Shown here: positions 47,608 to 60,180 of the stretch, piece after piece | Numbering within the stretch: position 1 is the first letter of the stretch | Layout: every line of letters begins with the position of its first letter | Assembly: GCA_903813345.2 (NCBI GenBank) | Contig: CAIIXF020000008.1 | Span: 28,462,005 to 28,526,004 of the forward strand | Direction of reading: 5' to 3' | DNA: 64,000 nucleotides | From: Owenia fusiformis | Lineage: Eukaryota > Annelida > Polychaeta > Sabellida > Oweniidae | Notes under the pieces: model-generated | Told to the model about the DNA's origin: nothing | The model's database searches: none | The model's input: the letters and a program-made list of their open reading frames with translations, nothing else | Position numbers and translations under genes: made by a program

Positions 47608-48691
47608 CAGGGTGTCCCAGAACTCATGAGAATTTTTTGAGGGAGATATAAGGCATGAGTGATTTTTCTTCAAATTTGGTACACTTATTAAACACACTAT
47701 GGGGGATAACTGACATGAATTTCAGGCAGATATCTTTGATATTTTCGAATTTATTGACATTTGAATTCTACATCGCCACAAACCCCAGAGTTATCGGGAA
47801 AATACAACAGTTTATGTCACATTTTGTCAATTTTATACAAATTCTCAACTATAAAACCAAAGTTTTTTTGTATAAGCTTAGTACAGCATTTTTCTCATAT
47901 TGATGATGCACTTTGATAAAACGATATATAAACTTTGATAGAGACCCAACATATCAACAGATTGTACATTTGGTTTGCTGAAAGATCATAATGACATGTT
48001 CCTGAGGGACTGAAAGAAATGTCCCCATTTGTTTGCCAATATGATCTTGCATATTGACAGTGCTCCAGTGAATAAGTCACTACATGCATGTCAGTAGTGC
48101 ATCCAATTTACTTTCTATTGAGACTTCACAGTATATAGTAGCTCCATATACTTGCCAGATTTTGCTCTACTAGACTTTTGATTTATTTTGGGGACCTTAA
48201 ACAAAGGTGAGCCTAACCATGTCACTGTTAAAACGGAGGAAGAATTGAGTCATGTTGTTTCAGAGCACCCTACAGAAATGGCTATTGGACGACTTGGGAA
48301 TGTGTATAAAGAGAAGTTGAAAAGACGACATCAACTGCAGATAATATGCTTTAATAACTCTGTAGAGATATGTTAGCTGAATATGTATGATCCTATTAAC
48401 TAATGTACTGAAATGCTGAAATAATTCAATGAAAACAATGCTATTAGAGTAGAGAAGTTGTATAAATATTATCAAAATGTGACGTAAATTGTTGTATTTC
48501 TCTGACTACTCCAGGGTTTGTGGCGATGTAGAATTCAAATGTCAATAAATTCAGAAATATAAAAGATATGTGCCTCAAATTCAAGTCAGTTATTCCTCAA
48601 TGTTGGTTTATTAAGTGCACTTAATTTGAAAGAAAATCATTCATGCCCTATAGCTCCCTCAAAAAATTCTCATGAGTTCTGGGACACCCTG
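47608..48691. mobile_element. Mariner-like element with ~190-bp inverted ends
   Basis: 1084 bp, ends CAGGGTGTCCCAGAACTCAT / ATGAGTTCTGGGACACCCTG, TA on both sides. Arms remain alignable for ~190 bp up to TCTACATCGCCACAAACC. A decayed transposase lies inside (see 48032-48360). Confidence 0.9.
48032..48360 (+). pseudogene. Decayed mariner transposase segment
   Basis: With frame breaks the plus strand reads MILHIDSAPVNKS, later IYLPDFALLDF-stop-FILGTLNKGEPN, then EEELSHVVSEHPTE. These match the mariner LLHDNAxPH and YSPDLAPSDFHLFGxLKxxL blocks. Stops and frameshifts make it inactive. Confidence 0.65.
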
Positions 48692-50205
48692 TATGTCTCA
48701 AACGCAACATATTGCAAAAAAAATTGAAAAACCAGGGGTGAACAGGGTTGAAAATCAGGTTGACATTTCCCCATTAACATGTGGGTGGATTGTTTTCACC
48801 TTCGCTGTCTCAAATTCCAAACTATTTTATCATCTCTAAGAGTTCTTTTCCTGTAGGTGATGCAATGGCCTATCATATGCACCTGCTTAAATCCTCAGAA
48901 AACAGACAAAATCCAACATATGACTCTCTGAAATCTGTTGCGATACTTTCCGTGCTCCTTTGAGACCTGATATTTCTCAATTTTTCAAATATTGCACTTG
49001 TTAAAATTCTTAAACTTCCTTAAAATTCATCTTCGGTATGTTTTACATCTTAGTTTCACACTCTAAAAGTATATGTTTCATCATAGAAGTATTGATGAAA
49101 AAGCCATAAGGGTCATCCATGGCTATACCTAAAATTCGTAAATTTGAAACCTTATATTTACAATTTTTCAAATTTTGGACTTGTTTTAAATCATTAACTT
49201 CCTTAAAACCCATCTAAATTATGTTTTACATCTTTAGTTCCATACTACAAAACCATAAATATCATCAAAGAGGGATGGATCTAGAAACTATAGGGGTCAG
49301 CCATGGCTATAGCTGGAATTCTTAAATTTGAAACCTTACATTTACAATTTTTCGAATTTTGGACTTGTTTAAAACCTATAACTTCCTTAAAACCCATCTA
49401 ATTTATGTTTTACATCTTAGTTTCACACTATGAAAGCATAAATATCATCAAAGATGGATGGATCTAGAAACTATAGGGGTCAGCCATGGCTATACCTGGA
49501 ATTCGTAAATTTGAAACCTTATATTTATAATTTTTCAAATTTTGGACTTGTTTAAAACCTTTAACTTCCTTAAAACCCATCTAAATTATGTTTTACATCT
49601 TAGTTCCACAGTATAAAACCATAAATATCATCATAGAGGGATGGATCTAGAAACTATAGGGGTCAGCTATAGTCATACACAAAATCCAGTTGTCAAAAAT
49701 GTCAAATTTTTCGAAAAATCAACAATTTTTTTTTCAGCTCCAACTTTTTCAATGGCTTTGCATCTTTCAGGGTTACTAACCCTGCTATTGGGCACTTCAC
49801 ATGAATTTTTTCAACCTCTTACAGTGTCTAATTGAAAAGTTAGAATCAAAACAGTAAGAAAATGAGTCACGAATTTGCCCCCTGGGGTACACACTTTGTA
49901 CTGATATTCAAATTCTTTAGGAGTAATCAGCATCAATAATACTGCAAATGATTCATATATATAATATCTATGTATGTCACTTACAAACATCAAAATATCT
50001 AAGGTTATTTAGTGTGAACAATTTTTTCCCCAGGGTAGGGTGTTTTTGGGGGGTGGGGGGCTAACTCCTCAAAAAAAAGAACTTCCTACCACTCTGCGAA
50101 GCTATCACCTAGATGGAAATTTCATCCAAGACTCTCCCCTATCTGAAAATACTGCCAAACCAACTATACACCATTTATTGAGAATTTTCCTCCTCGCCCC
50201 TTGAG

Positions 50206-51840
50206 TATTCCCCATGTTCTTCAGTCACGTTTTCTCATTGTGAGTTCAAAACAAATGGTTGTGATCTCGAGCGCACCAAATTAATGTTTTGGGGACACAT
50301 ATGATATCGGCCATGGATAGTGTTCTTTTTCCTTTTGCAAACGGTGGGTTTTTCATGTAGAGACTCGATAACATGGTGCCATATAGCCTAGACGGTGAAC
50401 ACCGCCTCTAATGCGTTGGATTGTCGTCCTCAGAGACCCAGAGGGTGAATGAATGCACCTAGGTGCCATAATGATCCGTCTTGCCACACGGCCCTTCTTC
50501 CCTCGCTGTCCCCTACTTATTATGTTTATGTAAACTAAAATTGTCGCAACGCACGAAACTGGCAAGAAATTAAAAACCTTTTAAAATTCCCGCCACGAGA
50601 TCCACCCAATCAACGCTCATGCTACAATAACCTTTTGGCGAAACTATTGACGAATGAAATGAGAGCTTACAAAGAGTTATGGCGTGAAATGAAAAAATTC
50701 ACCGCACAAATTTCTAAAAAATCTAAATGCGCGGAAATGAAAGGAACTGATTGAGAAGAAGATACAAATTTGAAAGTTTATTAAAGCGAAAGACATTGAA
50801 AGTGAAATATTAACAGGTTAGGTAAATATTACCACTGGCACTTGCACTTGTTCCTGTGAATCACAGAGAAATTTTACTTTTCTTTGCAAATTGAGTCGAG
50901 GCTTGCTCTATTGACTTCTTTTTCCTTCTAGACGAATTCCTGTGCTGTGAATGTTACAACATCTCCTACCACTGGTGGATCCAGGGTCCCGGGGCCGCCC
51001 TCCCCTTTTGTGGCCCTGAAAAAATGTTTAGGGTCCACAAAAATGGGCATGGACTTGAGTCAACGTTGCTTTCGCAACTTACGTCCAATAATTTTGTCGG
51101 GCCTTGAAAATCGGCCTTTTTATATGGACACAGAGTTGATTCAATGTTTCTTTCGAAACTTCCATACAAAATTATATGGAAGTTTCGAAAGAAATGTTGA
51201 CTCGTCAAGTCTATGCCTTTTTGGGCACAATTTGGCCCAGGGCCAAATTTTCAAAAATGGGCCTCAAAATTTGGTCCCAATTTTTGCTTTTCTTGTAGCC
51301 ATTTCTGAAAAATATGAGACAAATCATACCTCATTCAAAGCGTCCAGTTATTCAAATGACCGTTATTCAAGCAATACTGCGTTGATAAAAGGACAAAACA
51401 GTTATATTTTATCGCTGGACTCTTGTCTGTCAAAATCTGAATGGTGCTACCGTGGTTCCAGAAATGTGACGTCATCAGTACCATGATATTTGGACACACA
51501 AGAGTCCGGATCTCCTGAATTATTCTCTGAGCCTATGATCCTACTACAAAACAATCTGGCCAACATCAGTGACAAACATGGACAATTTCTATTGTCAAAA
51601 TTTGCACCCCCCCCCCTTGTTAGCTTCTGAATTTACCAGGGAATACATCTTTTGTAATTGACCTGAATAAAAATTTGAATCCCAAAAATTTTTTATAAAG
51701 AAACTTTTTCATTTTGACATTTTGAAGGTCAACTAAAGGTTAAAGCTGAAATCTAAGGACAGATTTGAACTCCTGAGAACTTGAGTTTTTAGAAAAATTG
51801 TCAATTTGATGCAAGTTGAAATTTGGTCTCGAAAGATTTT
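50206..51840. other. No gene recognised; repeat relics
   Basis: A 179-codon open frame (50947-51486) runs over repeat text (GGTGGATCCAGGGTCC, GGGCCTCAAAATTTGG) and a strong palindrome TTTCGAAACTTCCATA / TATGGAAGTTTCGAAA at 51148-51193. I see no domain and judge it non-coding. Confidence 0.5.
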
Positions 51841-51857
51841 GAAATTTGACCTTTTTA

Positions 51858-53500
51858 GCTCACATGGTGAGCTTTTGCAATCACTCACTTGTCCGTCTGT
51901 GTGTCCGTCCGTCCTTCCGTCTGTCTGTCTGTCCGTCAACAATAGTGGCACATTTTAAAACCTCTGTCGATAGGATTCCTGTTTTAAGTTATTTCTGTTC
52001 AACATCAATACAGAAAACCCCCCTATGACTGCTGGTTCAAAAGCTCGCCTATTTTCAAAATGGCCGTCACTTTTGTCTCGCGAATACACTTTTAGCCCAT
52101 TTCCTAGCTAACCTCTGTCGATAGGATTCCTGTTTTAAGTTATTTCTGTTCAACATCAATACAGAAACCCCCCCCTATGACTCCTGGTTCAAAAGCTCGC
52201 CTATTTTCAAAATGGCCATCACTTTTGTCTCGCGAAATTCACTTTTGTCCCATTTCCTAGCTTTACAAATAATTTCAGGTGTCCTAAATTGTAAAAATCC
52301 ATGTCAATGTAAAGATTAGATATATGAAATAATTTTGTTACAAAAAATCAGCGAAAAATTGTATCCATTTTTTTATTTTCAGCCATTTTAGTTAACATTG
52401 ATTTGTCTATCTGACTCGCGAAATCCACTTTCTGTGGCACGTTTTAAAACCTCTGTCGATAGGATTCCTGTTTTAAGTTATTTCTGTTCAACATCAATTC
52501 AGAAAACTCCCCTATGAGTCCTGGTTCAAAAGCTCGCCTATTCTCAAAATGGCCGCCATTTTTGTCTCACGAAATTCACTTTTGACCCATTTCCTAGCTT
52601 TACAAATAATTTCAAGTGTCTTACATTGTAAAAATCCATGTCAATGTAAAGAGTAGATGTATGAAATAATTTTGTTACAAAAAATCAGCGAAAAATTATA
52701 TCCATTTATTTATTTTCAGCCATTTTAGTTAACATTGATTTGTCCATCTGTCTCGCAAAATCCACTTTTGGACCATTTACCTTAAACCCTCTGTCGATAG
52801 GATTCCCATTTTAAGTTAATTTTGTTCAACATCAATACAAAAACTCTCCTATGACTCTTGGTTCAAAAGCTCGCCTATTTTCAAAATGGTTGCCATTCTT
52901 GTTTCGCGAAATTCACTTTTTGCCCATTTTCTAGCTTTACAAATAATTTCAGCTGTCCTGCATTGTAAAAAGCCATGTCACTGTAAAAGGTAGTTGTATG
53001 AAATAATTTTGTTACAAAAAATCGGCAAAATATTATATCCTTTTTTTTATTTTCAGCCATTTTAGTTAACATTGATTTGTCCATCTGTCTCGCGAAATCC
53101 TCTTTTGGACCATTTGCTTAAAACCTCTGTCAATAGGATTCCAGTTTCAAGTTATTTTTGTTCAACATCAATACAAAAAACTCCCCTATGACTCCTGGTT
53201 CAAAAGCTTGCCTGATTTCAAAATGGTCGCCATTTTTGTCTCGCGAAATTCAATTTTGGCCCATTTCCTAGCTTTACAAATAATTTCAGGTGTCTTGCAT
53301 TGCAAAAAGCCATGTCACTGTAAAGAGTAGTTGTATGAAATAATTTTGTTACAAATTATTGGCAAAAAATTATATCCGTTTTTTTTTCAGCCATTTTAAT
53401 TGACTGAGAGACAGATGGCTTGAAATAATTTTGTAACAAAAAATCAGCAAAAAATTATACCATGTGAGCCCAGTACCCACGGTACTAATTTTTTCAGTTT
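51858..53500. repeat. Satellite-like array with ~335-bp unit
   Basis: Opens AGCTCACATGGTGAGC with a GTCC/GTCT microsatellite and closes ACCATGTGAGCCCAGTACCC. Inside, five copies of CTCTGTCGATAGGATTCCTG (51961, 52112, 52449, 52787, 53123), then TTCAACATCAATACAGAAA, GGTTCAAAAGCTCGCCTATT, TTGTCTCGCGAAATTCACTT and TAGCTTTACAAATAATTTCA. The first unit is shortened to ~150 bp. A tail-like ATGTGAGCACAGTAATGATG occurs alone at 62222. Confidence 0.85.
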
Positions 53501-54186
53501 TTGAGGTCTTACATCTCAAAACGGGCTCAAAATTTCAAAATAACAGTCAATTGCCAATATGTGTGTCTTAACTTCCAGTCAAAAATATTGATTTGTAGTC
53601 TTGAACTTTGATAGTCCAACAAAGTTAGATTTAGTCTGGGGCCTCAATTCCTATCTGTCATGTCTTAGGCCCTGACTAGGTCTAACCTCCACTAGTGTTC
53701 AGCTCGAATTAGATCAGATTGATGACTAAGCCAGATAGATTGTGACCTTGTTTGATGACCTTGACCATAGACCTTGAATTTTTTACTTTTTCAGAGTTTA
53801 GACTTCATGTCAGTATGTCTTTTCTGATTAGTTGACCTGAATTTGAATCCAAAAAATCAATTTGAAAAATCAACTTTTTGACTTTCCGGAGGTCAACCAA
53901 AGGTCAAATCTTAGGTCAGATTTTGACTCCTGAAAATTTGTAAATAAATAGAATACAAATACCCGTCTGTATGCAAAGATTCAGGCACAAATATCGAAGT
54001 GTAGTGTCAGATTTTGAGAAACTTACAAAAAGCTTTGATTTGACCTACATTTTGACCTTCAACTTTGACCTAGATAAACATTTATTTTCCACCTGCAGTA
54101 CAGCCAGGGTCCCTAGTATTGTATTGCAGCTAAAACCGTTGGTCAAATTCGTTGCATTTTGAAATTATTTACTCTTTTTGTTTTAG

Positions 54187-57100
54187 AGCCATCCAGAGGA
54201 GATCAGATGTCTGTTTAAAGCAAAGCTGACCTGCAAGTGCATATGTGATTACAAAAATGACTATTTTGAATTGGTAAGTAGTAAAATATCATAGAATAAG
54301 TTTTGTGATAGATCTAAATCATTCCACATTTCCAGTTACATAAGTTCAGACTTAAAGGCCGGTTTTTAACTTGCTAGCAACTCTCATTAAAATATCAGGT
54401 TACATCCACACTTTAACATGGCACAGATAGTCAGGATTAGTAAGTTTAATTAACAGCATTGCTAAATACTTGATTTTGATTGACTTATCTTGAGGACTTT
54501 TAAATTTGAAAAATGTTATTACTGTTTTTAAATGTCCTATCACAATCCAACAAAATGATGAAGTTGAACTTAAAAACATTGAAAGACACACATAACAAAA
54601 TTGGAAGCAATACATCTTCTCAATCAATATGAAATATGAGAAAATTGACCAGTTTTGAGAAAATATCAAAAATACAGTTATTTTGGCTATTCCATTATAA
54701 TTAATAGTAGAAAGGTGCAACTTGGAGTTAATTTTTGAAAAAATAAAATTTCTTCACAGGATGTCATGCATAGGCTGGTTCATTTTGTCTGCGATTCAGT
54801 CCCTTTTTGAGTGAAAAATAATTGGTATGAAAAACAACTTTTTGTAAAAAGGACCTGCTCTACTCCATTGATCAAATTAGTCGATGACCATTGATCAAAT
54901 TAGTCCATGACATCCTATGCAGTGATCTCCCCATGTCACTTTTACCGGGGGGCCCCCCTACTTGAAACAAAGGGCCCCCCAGTTGGCACCCGGTTGGCAA
55001 CCTGCACTTCACCTTCTGATTTGAAAAATGAGTGAAGTAAGCACGTACACTGAGACATTGTGAGCGTACCGAGCGCTGATTTTTTCTGACTTGAAAACTT
55101 GCACCCAGTTGAAAATTTTTTTTGGGGAGAACACTGCTATGTAAATGCCAGAATGATAAAAAACCCAGTGACAGCTCAGAATGTTGGGTGTGGGACATTG
55201 GGGGAGGGTACCATCCATTCGGGGTGAGAATATATATTGTAGACCTTTTTAGGCTTAAAGGTTTATATTTCCATGCACACTTTCATTAAGAATAAAAAAT
55301 GTGATGAAAAATTATGGTAAATTTCATTTAAAAATATTTGTCATTTTTAGAGAAAAATTTACAATGCTTTCTCAAATTCACATACCGTAAAAATTAGATT
55401 TGAAGGCCTCAATTTAAACATTTTTTCTCTTTTTATGAGTAGAAAATGTATACCTTGGTGATTGATCACAATTAATTATTTTCATTACTGACTTTTCCAG
55501 GCTGGAGTACAACCTTCAGAGGGATCCTTCAGATAATGGCATTACTCTCCAAGAAATACTCTCCAAGTGCAATAAAGATAGATACAATTGTGGTCTCGCC
55601 CTTGTGGACCGGAGAAGACTTGGACGTTTAGTGATAAAGTACTTCCAAATCGGAATATCAACAAAGGTCATGCCAAACAATATTCTTTATAGCTTAAAAT
55701 GGAGAAATCATATCAGGGTTATACCTTTTAACATTGGTAATGACACCTCATTTATAAAAGAGACTGGCTGGCGTGTTGATTCAACAACTGAGCATGCCCT
55801 CATCCTGGCTAAAGTTATTGACTTAAAAATTAATAATTTAAATGTTGAGGAGAAAGTTGAATTTAGAGGTGACAGGTGGTCTTTGAAGATCAACGATAGA
55901 CAAGTAAATCTGAATGACATTGATGTAGATGACAGGTATATAACATCACAAGATGGCATTCTCACAGTTCTAGCTGTAGTGGATCATATCTCAGTCTGCC
56001 GTGGAAAGGAATTGAAAGTTAAGTTTGCAAACAATTCAATCCAAAATGCCAATTTGGAAAATATCAATAATACTTCAAAAATTGTAGTTAATAGCACAGA
56101 ATGTTTAATAGCAGTTCCTATCACCTGTGGTGGAGACACTTGTCCAGCCTGTAAAACAGTTGTAGAAAATGTAAAGTTTTTACCTCATGTACCAGAAAAG
56201 AGTTCATCTGAATGTGGAATTGCTTCAGATAAATCCATTGCTGATATAAAAGAAGAACATAACTATGCTAACGAGAGGAGCACTGACTCTCATCATGATC
56301 AACCTGAGGAAAACTCAAATCAAACTTTTGAACAAACTCACAAAGTAATGGCTTCAATACTCAATAATATGGAACCAATGCAACCAATTGTCAAACAGGT
56401 GCATTCAACGCTCAGTGAAACTTTGCCATCCAAGAAACAAAGTGGCAAAGTGAAATCGTCAGCAATCAATGACAAAGCGATAATAAGAACTCAGAAAACA
56501 GCTGAACCAATGACAAAAAATGTACAAAGGATAATCAAAAAACAACCAAATCCAGAAAAAAATATTTTTATACCTCCAGAACTGCCGAATATTGATCATG
56601 TTCTAATTCCTGTATCTAATGTTGATCATGTTTTAGTTCCTGTATCCACCAAAAATACAGAGGAGAGAATTGAAACTATGCAACAGAGTAAAGACCATCA
56701 AAGCCAATCAAAGCACGAGGAACAATATGGTCTTGTGAATTACGTGCAGGGAGTCCCTATACTGAAACATGGTGAAGTTCTGCCAGGAAAAGAACAAGAC
56801 AGTTTTTGTGATGTAGTGATAAAAGATACAGAATTACAACCTAGTTCAGAACAATATATTGGTACGTAAAATATATTTTATTTAGAAACATGCTAAAGAG
56901 ATTTTTTAACGATTTCTTAATTTATAAAAATTGTTGCAATAAATATTTTTTGGCAATGTTTGTTAATAAACAGGTAAATATAATTTGCAACTCTCAGAAT
57001 CGGACATCACTAAAGAACAGTTACCTTCACAACATGTCGCCATGCTGTCTGTTAAATGGAGTGACTTCTCTACCGTAAAAAATTATCTTAAAGGCAATGT

Positions 57101-58265
57101 GAAGTTTCGTGATCTAATTTACACGCTGACTACTTATAACCATATCTTTCACTTCAGCTCACCCATTTGACATATTGTGTTTGAACTAACATATTATTCA
57201 AGTTCAAAATATCCATATCTGGACCACAGCAGACGCCGCTGTTAGTATCAATGACGTCATTGAGGCCTTAAAATTGATGCCTGAAAAGTGTCGCTAGATA
57301 TCACTTCATACTCAAATCACAGAAATAGAGGCCTGTTCATTTTCTTCATGTGATAGGTAGAAAAATCACCATTATTGGTTCGCGATTCGGAATTTAACTG
57401 GGTTTGACTGAAAAGTAATCGCATTATATTTACTTGAAAAGTATCCTCAGGGATAGGGTATCCGTTGGAAAATAGGTCTGACCGTCACAATTGCTTTCTT
57501 ACCTACATTAATGGTAGATTTCTCCAATTTGTGATTCCAAATGGGTCTACCAAATTGACTGACAATCGGCCAGTCGGTCTTCTTCTCTTAGACAAGTAGG
57601 TGCAGCATCAAATCAATAGGTTGAATCAATGCCAATGACAAAGTAACTTAAACGTGTTTAAAAAATTAAAATCATGATGAATCGTCTACTCTACTCCTAT
57701 ATATTGGCTATATGGGCTCATGCCGCTAAAGAAGGTAATTTTTTTGCTGAAAAATCCCTAGATGTGGGTCCCATTTTGAAGAAAAAAAACTAGGTATGGG
57801 TCCCATTTTGATGAAATAATCCCTAGAACTGGATCTCCTTTTTGAAAAATCCCAAAACTGGGTACTGTCTGAAGTGAGTCTTGTTTTTTAAAAATTACCT
57901 TGAAGAAAACCCCTAGATGTGGGTTCATTTCTTTTAGAAAAGATATTTTGAGTCTCAGTGGCACCCCTTAGATTGTCACTCAATAGTTTGTTGTATATTT
58001 CCAGAAAGCCTGATCCAAAACATTCTTATGAATGAAGGAGATGATAATGATGGTACAGTTCAACATATTAAAGATGACGATAAAGTGACTCAACATATTA
58101 AAGATGACGATAAAGCGACTCAATTGGATAATGTCTTCAGTGATACCAATATGGATAAAGACGACAGAAATATCCACGCTGATTATGAAGATGTGAAGCC
58201 TTATCTTGATCATGAATTATTATCTGATGCACAAAGTCAAGCCACTTCAAAGGCTCAAGTCAAAG
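54187..58265 (+). CDS. Unidentified spliced gene, internal exons only
   Basis: Three exons can be joined in phase: 54187-54273 (SHPEEIRCLFKAKLTCKCIC..), 55520-56861 and 58005-58265. The large exon has 447 codons. Before its GTACGT donor it holds a basic segment (VDRRRLGRLVIKYF), a ~140-residue region beginning GWRVDSTTEHALILAKVI, a paired-cysteine block CLIAVPITCGGDTCPAC, then a long polar, probably disordered tail with a repeated DHVL(I/V)PVS motif. The third exon has two copies of QHIKDDDKxTQ and is very acidic. For the large exon, an acceptor at 55500 would break the frame with the first exon, while CTTCAG at 55519 keeps it. 5' and 3' ends are not found. I do not recognise the family. The CxxC block resembles cysteine pairs in some transposon-derived animal proteins, but that is weak. 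Exons are convincing by length, splice sites and phase; the exon chain is provisional. Confidence 0.6.
54920..55136. mobile_element. CAGTG-ended MITE with 5-bp duplication
   Basis: 217 bp, CAGTGATCTCCCC / GGGGAGAACACTG (12 of 13 matched), flanked by CTATG on both sides. Interior GGGGGGCCCCCC and AAAGGGCCCCCC tracts. It lies in the intron between the first two exons of the unidentified gene. Confidence 0.75.
57720..57965. repeat. Degenerate GGGTCCCATTTTGA repeat
   Basis: About six imperfect copies of AACTAGGTATGGGTCCCATT TTGA-like units, intronic in the unidentified gene. Confidence 0.6.
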
Positions 58266-58348
58266 GTAATATGCCAATGTACCTTAAATTATTTTTGTTA
58301 CTGTATTTTATTTGTCTTTAATTTGCCACTACTTAATTTGGCAATTTG

Positions 58349-59340
58349 CATACCTGCCAACCTATGACCAAAGATTTCCGGTAGTTCCTTTTTGAATTGC
58401 GTTATTTTTCAACAAAAATGCGGTAGTTATACAGAAGATTTTGAAAAAAATTTGTAGTTTTTGCAGTACAGTTTTGAAAAAACTACTTTTTCGGAAGTTT
58501 TTGAAAAATGTGGTAGTTATATGGTAGATATTAAAAAAATGCAGTAGTATTGTGATAGAATTTTGAAAAACTAGTTTTGCGGAAGATTTTGTAAAATGTG
58601 GTAGTTTTCCAGTAGATTTTGAAAAAATACGGTCGTTTTTTGCCGTAAATTTTTGAAAATTGTGGTAGTTTTTGCGGTAGATTTTGAAAAAAACTAGTTT
58701 TGCGGAAGATTTAAAAAAAATTGCTAGTTTTACGGTAGATTGAAAAACAGATTTTGCGTCGATTTTGACACACTTCAATAAATAAATAATAAAGTATGTT
58801 TTTCTATCACAGCATTCATGGAACTCTTTCATAAACAGACTAACAATTTGAACACTTCAGTGTTTTTATAACTTCAGTAGAACATGATGTAGTTGAACAC
58901 TGTGTTTTTGCATCACAAAACTCCCCGGTGTTTTGACTGATTACACGCCAGCTAACTTAGTTACTTACTAAGTACGCAATAACCACTGTCACAGACCTGC
59001 CAACACCTATTTATTTTTGGGTTGGTAATGGAATATTACAAGGGCAATGCGGGAAGACTTCAGAATTTTTCAGAATTTCCAACGGTTGATTTTACGGTAG
59101 TTTGAACAAAAATACTGTTAATTTCAGCAGATATACGGTAGATTTCCAAATACTGACGGTATGTTTTACGGCCATTCTTATAGAAAAAATCAAATTATAA
59201 TAAAATATTTTACGGGAGAATTTTGTTAAGTAAATTACAGTAGATTTTTTACGGTCATTTATACAGGAAAAATGGTAAATTTTTTTATGGTAGTAATTTT
59301 ACGGTAGATTCCTGTAAAAAATGGTAGGTTGGCAGGCATG
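58349..59340. mobile_element. CCTGCCAACCTA-ended element with ACGGTAG array
   Basis: ~1 kb, ends CATACCTGCCAACCTA / TAGGTTGGCAGGCATG, with AATTTG on both sides (58343-58348, 59341-59346). The interior is made of degenerate ~35-bp copies of TTACGGTAGATTTTGAAAAA. Non-coding despite a 156-codon minus-strand frame at 58362-58832. Confidence 0.75.
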
Positions 59341-60180
59341 AATTTGTGTTTTTGGGCCTATTTGTGTGACGTCTATTTAATTTGGCACTTTTTCAAGTGT
59401 CCAAGAAAATAGACATTCTCCCGTCCAACCCAATTGAAAATTGCAATCTTTAAAACCCCTGAAGGAATGCATTATTCCTTTAAAAGGATTAACTGTGTGT
59501 CAAAACGCAACATATTGGTACATAACAAACATTGAAAAGCAGGGGTATTAGGTGTTTCTTTTTTGTACTTTTTTCTGGTCAAGATCTTCTTTTGCCCAAG
59601 GTCTCCTGATAGTTCTAACCAAGCACAAAAAAATTCAGCCAAATCCATTGATGTTGAGACCTCCCTGTACAACATTTCTGATGCCTGTTTGCTACTTTGT
59701 TAAAACCTTGTCGGAAAATACCCTGCGTGCAGAGTCTAGTTAAAGCGGCTCTAAGGTCTGTGGAGAGAAAAATGGAGAAATTTTACCTTTTCTGAGCTAT
59801 CGGGGTGAAGTTTGGTCCAACATCTTCTTCCTTATTCCTATTTTATAAAAATGTATGCATATGGCAATATTCATCAACCAGTAGAACTGGCAAATCGTTT
59901 AGAATCTACAATTCCATACAAGGAGTCCCACTCATAGATTTTTCAAATTCTTTCCAAGTCGACGTCGAAACACCTAGCGGGTGAAATTGAAACTAATTTT
60001 TCTGGCTGCTTGAATCGATAAAATCTCTGATAGTGTGAGTCTTTTTATGAAATCTTTCTGATAGAAAACACTTAATTAATATTAGAAAGCATTAAATGTT
60101 GAATCCGAAGCGTAATCTGAAATAAAAGTGAAAAAATATTGCGCGGTCGTCAGAGAACAAACTTCCGGATTAATAAAAAA
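59341..60180. other. No gene recognised
   Basis: Between the 1-kb element and the candidate first exons. The frames at 59472-59743 overlap on both strands and have no support. Confidence 0.4.

Larger units (their letters stand above)
41761..50205. mobile_element. 8.4-kb TA-flanked giant inverted-repeat element
   Basis: Ends CTCAAGGGGCGAGGAGG / CCTCCTCGCCCCTTGAG next to TA on both sides. Arms of ~1.25 kb (41761-43040 and about 48960-50205) are inverted copies. Each arm carries four to five tandem ~185-bp units with TTTTAAGGAAGTTTAAGGTT, AAATTTGAAAAATTGTAAAT and GACCCCTATAG. The 5.9-kb centre contains other elements (43150, 44341, 47608) and no intact transposase. Confidence 0.85.

Noticed and set aside
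50947-51486. 179-codon plus-strand open frame
   Set aside because: It runs through palindromic, repeat-like text with no domain, no splice context and codon composition like the surrounding repeats.
56985-57170. Extra coding exon of the unidentified gene (ESDITKEQLPSQHVAML..)
   Set aside because: Has an acceptor in the right phase but no donor that restores phase for the 58005 exon. Left out pending transcripts.
58362-58832. 156-codon minus-strand frame
   Set aside because: Lies inside the ACGGTAG array of an inverted-repeat element; periodic low-complexity sequence.
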